Origin: Acanthosepion pharaonis
Lineage: Eukaryota > Mollusca > Cephalopoda > Sepiida > Sepiidae
Length of the DNA: 64,000 nt
NCBI GenBank assembly: GCA_903632075.3
Contig: CAHIKZ030005641.1
Coordinates: forward strand, 110,001 to 174,000
Reading direction: 5' to 3'
Both the position numbers and the translations under genes were made by a program. Every line of letters begins with the position of its first letter. Within the stretch, counting starts at the first letter, position 1. A model generated the notes under the pieces. It worked only from the letters and a program-made list of their open reading frames with translations, ran no database searches and was not told the origin of the DNA. Below are positions 57,577 through 64,000 of this stretch, in pieces.

Positions 57577-57852
57577 TTTGGGTATATTGGTGGCTTAATA
57601 GATAACGGCTCGTAATAGGAAATCGGAGGCTGAGTTTCAATCCCAGTCGGGTTCGTTATATTCGCTTACGTGCAAATACACTTGGGAAATGTATGAACCC
57701 AACTCTTCTACCCCACTTATGGGTTAATTAGTAAAACGTGTATCAGTCAATTATTATTATCTCCAAAAGAATTCTTACAATCTAAAAAAATTTCTGGCAT
57801 TTAATAAATTGCAAAAGGTTGATAAGCCGTAAAAATCAAAACAAATCAATAA
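57471..57852 (+). mobile_element. Composite SINE: 5S rRNA head, tRNA-like part, body, 3' tail
   Basis: After the 5S part comes TTTGGGTATATTGGTGGCTT, then a tRNA-like stretch with AATAGATAACGGCTCG and the B-box-like GAGTTTCAATCCCAGTC. The body contains TTCGCTTACGTGCAAATACA, CTTGGGAAATGTATGAACCC and TATGGGTTAATTAGTA. The 3' end has GCAAAAGGTTGATAAGCC and an A/T-rich tail. The same body and 3' end recur without the 5S part at 48395 and 62940. Confidence 0.72.
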
Positions 57853-58094
57853 ATCAACCTAAATGCTTCAGCCCTTTCAATTATATTTCTGCTGATCTTA
57901 ATATTGATGCTGCCTTGAAATTCTTTCTCTGGTGTCCAGTACCTCTTGCCTTTTCGCTAGGCTTTTTGTAATCGTTCCCAGTGCTCTAGGAACGATCAAC
58001 ACTACCGTTAACGCCATATTTCATGATATCCCCATCAGTGCTTTAGTAAGGTTCAGATATTGTTCGCCTTCCCTTAAATTGCTCTTTTTTTTAA

Positions 58095-58300
58095 GTGCGG
58101 GTATTGTAACGGTTATTGCGATAGAAAGCGGTACCAGCGTGTCGAGTTCAAGTTCCGACCTCGTCTTTCACAAAAAATGCCCTTGGGAAGAACATAAATC
58201 CATTTTTTCTTCCCCCCGCCCAGCTATTAAATATGGGTAAAATTGCAGGGAGTCGAGGAGAATGAACTCGCTGAATTCAAAACCGTGGAGATAGCAACGG
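58095..58300 (+). mobile_element. Partial mosaic SINE
   Basis: Head GTATTGTAACGGTTATTGCG, B-box region GTGTCGAGTTCAAGTTCCGA, then CCCTTGGGAAGAACATAAAT and TATGGGTAAAATTGCAGGG. Followed by a segment (GAATTCAAAACCGTGGAG) also seen after the SINE at 47525. Confidence 0.45.
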
Positions 58301-58459
58301 GAAACTATTCCGCTATCTCTCCCAAGAAGTCATGGGAATTCAAAGATAATAAAGAAAAGGATTCTGTGGAGAGCCATGATTGCCTACAACCTGATGGGAC
58401 ATGTCATTATCGCAAAAAATTCTCATACCATTGGTCCGATAAAATCTTTTTTCTTTCAT

Positions 58460-59035
58460 TCGTTCTATCCCTTTTTTGCATTCTCTCTCTCTCTCGCTCT
58501 CTCCCTTTTTTGCATTCTCTCTCTCTCTCGCTCTCTCTTATCTCTCTCTCTCCCTTTTTTGCATTCTCTCTCTCTCTCTCTCTCTCGCTCTCTCCCTTTT
58601 TTGCATTCTCTCTCTCTCTCTCGCTCTCTCCCTTCTTTGCATTCTCTCTCTCGCTCTCTCCCTTTTTTGCATTCTCTCTCTCTCTCTCCCTTTTTTGCAT
58701 TCTCTCTCTCTCGCTCTCTCCCTTTTTTGCATTCTCTCTCTCTCTCTCTCTCTCTCCCTTTTTTTGCATTCTCTCTCTCTCTCTCCCTTTCTTGCATTCT
58801 CTCTCTCTCTTTTCCCTTTTTTGCATTCTCTCTCTCTCTCCCTTTTTGCATTCTCTCTCTCTCTCTGCTCTCTCCTTTTTGCATTCTCTCTCTCTCTCTC
58901 TCCTTTTTTGCATTCTCTCTCTCTCTCCCTTTTTGCATTCTCTCTCTCTCTCTCGCTCTCTCCCTTTTTTGCATTCTCTCTCTCTCTCTCTCTCTCCCTT
59001 TTTTTGCATTCTCTCTCTCTCTCTCACCCGCTATT
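58460..59035. repeat. ~32-bp CT-rich minisatellite
   Basis: About 18 units of a (TC)n run plus CGCTCTCTCCCTTTTTTGCA and TT, of 24-40 bp. Several frames stay open through it on both strands. Confidence 0.9.
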
Positions 59036-60574
59036 TCACTCTCTCTAACACTCTTTTTTCCCAATCTCCCTTACGCCGTCTCACTTTCTCAGGCGTTTTC
59101 ACTCTCTCTTTCAGTTCTTCCTATTCTCAGATTCTGTATCTCTCTTTCTCTTTCAGTTTTTCTCCCACTCCCACTCTCTTATTTCACACTCCCTTATTCT
59201 CTTTCTAGATCTAGCTCTGTGTCTCACTCCCTCACTGCCTCACTCTCACTCTCTTTCTCACTCTCCTACTGTCTTTCATTCTCTTTCATTCACTATCTCA
59301 TTTTCTCACTCTCTTACGCTTACATTATCTCTCTCTCACTCCCGTCTCCTTTCGCACTCTTTCTCAATTTCTCTCTTTTTCACGTTCTTTCGTATTCACT
59401 CTCTCTCTCTCTCTTTTACAATTTTTCTTTTTGTTCTTTTCTATTTCAAATATTTCCTCTTATTTTGTCCTAACCTCTTAAATTACATTTTTTCTTAACT
59501 ATCGCTGCTTTTCTGTCTCTTCTCCCCCAATCTCAAATTACTTCACCCCTCGTTTTCATATCTTTTACCTCCTTTGCTTCATGCTTATTCTTCTGTTTCA
59601 GTTTTCTTTTTTCTTTCTTTTTTTTCTATAACCCATTATACTTTCTCTCTACCCACATCCACCCAGTAGCCTGACCGGTTACCAAGGTTCAACCAAGACT
59701 TACCCAATTATCACCCACCATACTCGTAACATTCCTCTTCTTCCCAGTTCACTCTCATCTTTCCTCTCAACCCGATTAATTTCTCCTTGGTGACCTCCAA
59801 ACCAGCCTCCCCAACTCAGCCTCCTTTCGTTCCATCTCTTCTGCTTCCCCACATCAAAAGCCCTTCATGGACCCTACTGGTGGACGGTAGATGTGTCGTT
59901 TTTCCCACAGATATTATATACCACAGTCTTAACACGATACACATGAGGCTAGACCCGCAAATGGATTTCTTGGGACAGCTATTTGCTGCGTCGGCAATAA
60001 TTCAAAGTAGTCTCATCACACCTACATTTATTCAAGAATTTCAATGCTATACACAGAGTAACATGTTCATATCTATATAAGCTTCCAACGTATGGATAGC
60101 TTTGTTATAAAATTACAAGGATGATCTTGTCTACCGCGTGGTTGGAGGTATTTGACCTATTTTTTGTTTTGAAATTTCAGGGCATTTAATTAGTGAAAAT
60201 GACGGCACTTACAAATATTCTAAAAAACATTCGGTTATTTTAGTGTTTTTAATTTTTGAGGAATTATTAAATCGATGAAAGTCAAAAGAGTCAGTCGGTT
60301 ATTTTTAGTAGAAACTGGAAAGATGACTAACCAATAACAACAAACTAAAAGATCTAAAAGCATGCCGAGTTATACGGTGGATTTTTCTACACGGGAGACT
60401 CAGGTTCGAGCTATGCCAGATGGAATGCTTTCTTTGTTAAGACTCTCGAAAGCACAGGCCGGTAGATGTAATTCATACTCTTAAAAAAACAAATAAAGAA
60501 ACAAAAAAGAGGTCATCTACTGAAACACGTGTATCCACTAAAATATATGTTTTTTTTTGTTTTCTTTTTAATCA

Positions 60575-60650
60575 TTTCATCCCAAGCAAAGCGGAAGAGC
60601 CACTAGTACTCAGTCGCTTACAGAAAGTGAAACTGAGAGAAAAGACTAGG
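60575..60650 (-). mobile_element. Jockey/CR1-like LINE 3' terminus, low side of minisatellite
   Basis: The sequence ATCATTTCATCCCAAGCAAA and the following GAAGAGCCACTAGTACTCAG are the reverse complement of the terminal segment seen at other Jockey-like copies. It runs directly into the 27-bp minisatellite at 60640, and LINE sequence resumes at about 61295. Confidence 0.5.
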
Positions 60651-61290
60651 TATAAGGGAGGGAGAAGAAAGACTAGGTATAAGGGAGGGTGAGGAAAGAC
60701 TAGGTATAAGGGAGGGTGAGAAAAGACTAGATATAAGAGAGGGTGAAAAAAGACTAGGTATAAGGGAGGGTGAGAAAAGACTAGGTATAAGGGAGAGTGA
60801 GAAAATACTAGGTATAAGAGAGGGTGAGAAAAGACTAGGTATAAGGGAGGGTGAAGAAAGACTTGGTATAAGGGAAGGTGAGAAAAGACTAGGTATAAGG
60901 GAAGGTGAGGAAAGACTAGGTATAAGGGAGGCTGAAGAAAGACTAGGTATAAGGGAGGGTGAGGAAAGACTATGTATAAGGGAGGGTGAGAAAATACTAG
61001 GTATAAGGGAGGTGAGAAAGACTAGGTATAAGGGAGGGTGAGGAAAGACTATGTATAAGGGAGGGTGAGAAAATACTAGGTATAAGGGAGGGTGAGAAAA
61101 GACTAGGTATAAGGGAGGGTGAGGAAAGACTATGTATAAGGGAGGGTGAGAAAATACTAGGTATAAGAGAGGGTGAGAAAAGACTAGGTATAAGGGAGGG
61201 TGAAAAAAGACTAGGTATAAGGGAGGGTGAAGAAAGACTAGGTATAAGGGAGGGTGAGAAAAGACTAGGTATAAGGAAGGGTGAGGAACG
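60640..61290. repeat. 27-bp minisatellite inside a LINE 3' region
   Basis: About 24 units of GACTAGGTATAAGGGAGGGT plus GAGAAAA, with G/A variants. The unit is nine codons, so the minus strand is open for 236 codons (repeating SLIPSLFSP) without being a gene. Jockey-like LINE sequence flanks both sides. Confidence 0.9.
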
Positions 61291-61294
61291 GGGT

Positions 61295-61728
61295 TCAAGT
61301 CAACAGGATATGGCTGTTGACGTTGCATTTAAATTTTTGAACATTGTAATTATCAGGGAAGCAACGGATGGGAGATCAAGTCGGGAAGTGCGTGAAAAGA
61401 AACTTTTGGAGTAGAAGTGGCGGTTACATTGAACTCTTTCAATAGTTTAACCATTGATTGGATGAATGTCCTTTTCGAGATCAGCGGCCAGGTTAACTGA
61501 CGGATTTACTATTAAGACAGGAGTAAATGATAGGCTCATCCACAGAAATGCATAAACGCCTACTTGGGAATTGATGACATCAGGAAGATCACTGATGAAG
61601 ATCAGAAACGGTGTCAGACACAGAATAGAGCCTTGGGGGACACCCGCGTTTGTGTCAAAGGATCTGGAAGCGTGCCCGTTTAAACCGACCTTCATATCAC
61701 ACTTTGATCGGAATGATTGGATTGGTTT

Positions 61729-61730
<2 letters not shown>
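61295..61730 (-). mobile_element. Jockey/CR1-like LINE, RT fragment joined to a 3' fragment
   Basis: Minus-strand translation of 61730-61447 gives VGLNGHASRSFDTNAGVPQG, SILCLTPFLIFISDLPDVIN, SQVGVYAFLW and LAADLEKDIHPI. PQGSIL and FLIFISDLP are hallmark RT motifs, but the YADD box reads YAFLW, so the copy is inactive. Below 61447 the reading becomes a C-terminal segment (ISHPLL, MQRQQPYPVDLNP), implying a large internal deletion before the minisatellite. Confidence 0.72.

Positions 61731-61732
<2 letters not shown>

Positions 61733-61775
<43 letters not shown>
61733..61775. repeat. (TA)n microsatellite
   Basis: Abuts the RT fragment of the Jockey-like element. Confidence 0.95.
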
Positions 61776-61778
<3 letters not shown>

Positions 61779-62084
61779 AACGCACACACACACATTGCTT
61801 CAAGCCTCCTTTTCATCTTTAAAGAATTTCTAGATCATTCATTGCTGTATGGAAGGATTCGTATTAATTATCGGTTCAGTACACGTTTCTTTGTTTCTAA
61901 CGCCTCAGAAATATGCAGAACATTGAACCGACAAGGATTACATGGACGACTGCAGAAAAGATAAAAGCCAGTACTGAAGTAAACTTTAAAAGGCTGATTT
62001 AGTCTTCACTTCAAAGTTTTCGGATAGTCGAATAATTAAAAGAATATTTTTCAGAAAGAGAACAAAATATAAAAAATGAGGCAT

Positions 62085-62168
62085 AGTGGTTAATGGTTAG
62101 TAAAGCTAGTCTGACTGGCTGTTACCATAGAGTAGTGAGTTCGATCCTTACTCGGTGCCCCATACTTA
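62085..62168 (+). mobile_element. tRNA-like SINE head
   Basis: GGCATAGTGGTTAATGGTTA, then TGAGTTCGATCCTTACTCGG and GCCCCATACTT; the 3' half is missing and the Tc1 remnant starts beside it. Confidence 0.6.
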
Positions 62169-62169
62169 G

Positions 62170-62883
62170 CAACAGGAATCAGGGTGGTAAGCACATAATA
62201 TTATGGGGTTGTCTTAATGTGGCAAGAACCGGAAAACTAGCTTCGATAAGAGAATGTCTCCTCTAAAATATTGCGCTCTGTCTGAATTTCTGGAATAAAC
62301 AGTTTTCAAGACGTTATTTTATATTCGGACTATTGAACAGGACCATATATCACTGGACGTGAACAGTAGAATGAGAACAATTTATCCCTAGATTGAATAA
62401 AGGGTTGAGCCTGAAGTTCCTTAAGAGATATCTGGATCGACAAACACTTGAAGAAGCCCAGAGTGCATGACGACCGAAACATTGTGATAATAACAACAAA
62501 GACGACGACAACAGTCCGAATGCAAATAATGTAAATAATCAGTACATTATTAAAAAAAACAACTTACCCTTTGCTTTCCAGATTAATCTTCTAGCAAGAT
62601 AGCGAACTGAAACATATTTCGAAAATAACCTCAGTTTGGTTTCTGAAGAATAAGGTTAGGCTAGTGAAATGGTCGTCTCACTCTCCTGACTTAAATTTAA
62701 CAGAACATTTCTAACATGTATTGAAAATTGCTATTGATCAACGGAAATCATCGTATCTGAACGGTCTGGAATATACAGAAGAACTGCCGAAATCACCAGT
62801 CGACCGAGACAGAAACCTTATCGAAGACTACAAAAACATGTTGGCAGCAATCTGTAGCAAAGTAACCTCAAGAAAATATTAAA
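62170..62883 (+). mobile_element. Tc1-family transposase remnant with readable DD34E spacing
   Basis: At 62180-62255 the + strand reads IILWGCLNVARTGKLASI, the FWGC segment of Tc1 transposases. At 62597-62700 one frame reads QDSELKHISKITSVWFLKNK, VRLVKWSSHSPDLNLTEHF. The Asp of QD and the Glu of NLTEHF are separated by 34 residues, the DD34E spacing of Tc1. It continues AIDQRKSSY, ELPKSPVDRDRNLIEDYKNM and LAAICSKVTSRKY then a stop at 62881. The interval 62260-62590 does not align and includes the shared block at 62455-62560, so the copy is interrupted. Confidence 0.72.
62455..62560 (+). repeat. Dispersed repeat block, copy 3, inside the Tc1 remnant
   Basis: AGAGTGCATGACGACCGAAA, CATTGTGATAATAACAACAA and GACAACAGTCCGAATGCAAA. 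It lies in the non-aligning gap of the Tc1 remnant, so it may be an insertion there. Confidence 0.55.
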
Positions 62884-62939
62884 TGAGATGCTCAAATACG
62901 AGTATATACATATGCAAATATCGTTATGTTAAAGAACTG

Positions 62940-63240
62940 TTTCCGTCAGGAGGTGGAATAATGGATAGCGGCTCGGATTGAAGAATCGGAAAGCCGAGTT
63001 CGAATTACAGGTCGAATCTATCACTTACTTGGGAAAGGTATGGATCCTCTTGTTCTCCCGCCCCCCGAATATGTAGTAGAACTGACCAGGTTCTATAGCC
63101 TTGTATGGTAATTAGTCTACCGCAGAAAGAAATAGCTGGAAAATCTGTCTCGTTAGTCATGTATCTAAAGATCGCCTAAGCCTGTATCAAGCATGGCACG
63201 CAACTGACTGGCTGTTTCTGTCAGTTAAAAATTTTGCTGC
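62940..63240 (+). mobile_element. tRNA-like SINE of the same body family
   Basis: Head GGTGGAATAATGGATAGCGG, B box CCGAGTTCGAATTACAG, body CTTGGGAAAGGTATGGATCC, GGTTCTATAGCCTTGTATGG and TACCGCAGAAAGAAAT, end GGCACGCAACTGACTGG. Confidence 0.7.
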
Positions 63241-63554
63241 TACGACGCAACTTACTACATACACGGGGTTGATTAACACTAATTCCGTATTTATTCCATT
63301 GTTAATTTCCATTCAGATATCTTCTTCTAGAGGATCGATTCTTTATAGAATAGACACCCGAAAGGATAGTTCCCCAAACACCACAATCTTAACATCTTCC
63401 AATCAAAGCTCCATCGTTTATCAATCCCTCACATCTTAATAGTTTTCATTTCTTACATTCATCTCACACAATGTATACAGTAACCCTCTACATTGATTGG
63501 ATCTTGGGGCATGTATTGGGTGATCATTAGTAAAATAAACCCTAATACTATAGT

Positions 63555-63865
63555 AATGGGATGCACGCTGTGATATAATGGATAACGGCTCAGAATGAAA
63601 AATCGGAGAGCCAAGCCAAGATCGAATTCCTGTAAGGTTTAGGCAAATAACCTCGGAAAAAGTATGAATTAATCTCTTCTCTTCTCTTCCCAATATAACA
63701 GGACAGACTGAATCATATGGCCTTGCTTTGGAGCCAGTCTAATGCGGAAAGAATCGACCATCTACTGCGAGAAAATCTGCCTTGTTAGTCAGGAATCGAA
63801 AGAAACATGATCGCCCAATCGTGTATCACGTGTGGCACTTAACTAACTGACTATGAAAATAAAAC
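63555..63865 (+). mobile_element. tRNA-like SINE of the same body family
   Basis: Head GTGATATAATGGATAACGGC, degenerate B box AAGATCGAATTCC, body ACAGGACAGACTGAATCATA and AATGCGGAAAGAATCGACCA, end GTGGCACTTAACTAACTGAC. Confidence 0.7.
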
Positions 63866-64000
63866 GACAGTAATTCTCTCTTATTTATTTCCAATTTAAA
63901 TATTAAACCGTTCTACTAATGTTAATATTGAATCAATATCAATTTGGAACGATTAATTGGGGAAAAAACAAAGAAAACATCCTAAGATTCATATACATGT

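Noticed and set aside
58243..59473. Overlapping frames of 190-365 codons on both strands
   Set aside because: All follow the CT-rich minisatellite. Open frames on both strands at once are expected from such composition.
60618..61328. 236-codon minus-strand frame with repeats of SLIPSLFSP
   Set aside because: Translation of a 27-bp minisatellite lying in a dead LINE; only the last residues (MQRQQPYP) derive from LINE sequence.

Overview
This is an AT-rich animal nuclear window, most likely from a cephalopod mollusc and probably octopus-like. The reasons are very long introns, dozens of long (TA)n and (ATT)n tracts, head-to-tail tRNA-like SINEs, and many decayed RTE-like and Jockey/CR1-like LINE pieces. 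The species is an inference. I see no bacterial operons, no CRISPR array and no intact functional tRNA or rRNA gene.

Only one host gene is well supported. It lies on the + strand as exons at 11470-11591 (end of the 5' UTR plus a signal peptide), 24858-25153 (acidic pro-region with a Lys-Lys-Arg site) and 28381-28428 (a short Cys/Gly/Pro exon). Splice sites and reading phases agree at both junctions. The reading frame is still open at the last donor, so the gene continues downstream, perhaps past 64000. Its introns (13.3 kb, 3.2 kb and over 35 kb) make up most of the window. Two weaker exon candidates are listed (31508-31750 on -, 43406-43597 on +).

The rest is repeats. 1-11469 holds hairpin MITEs, (TA)n tracts, RTE and Jockey fragments and a TA-flanked pogo-like MITE. 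11592-24857 holds a LINE 3' end, a broken mariner transposase, two Jockey fragments, a 57-bp minisatellite, a degenerate ~145-bp tandem repeat and RTE pieces. 25154-28380 holds nested (TA)n/MITE structures and two opposing Jockey 3' ends. 28429-64000 holds SINE arrays, LINE pieces, a 458-bp TIR MITE, a degenerate ~55-bp tandem repeat, a 307/308-identical inverted repeat pair, two composite 5S rRNA-tRNA SINEs, three minisatellites and a Tc1 remnant with a readable DD34E spacing.

No multi-gene system is visible. The observations most worth following are the composite 5S-tRNA SINE family, the nearly identical 308-bp inverted repeats, the SINE multimers, the short elements that begin or end in (TA)n, and the unrecognised secreted precursor gene.
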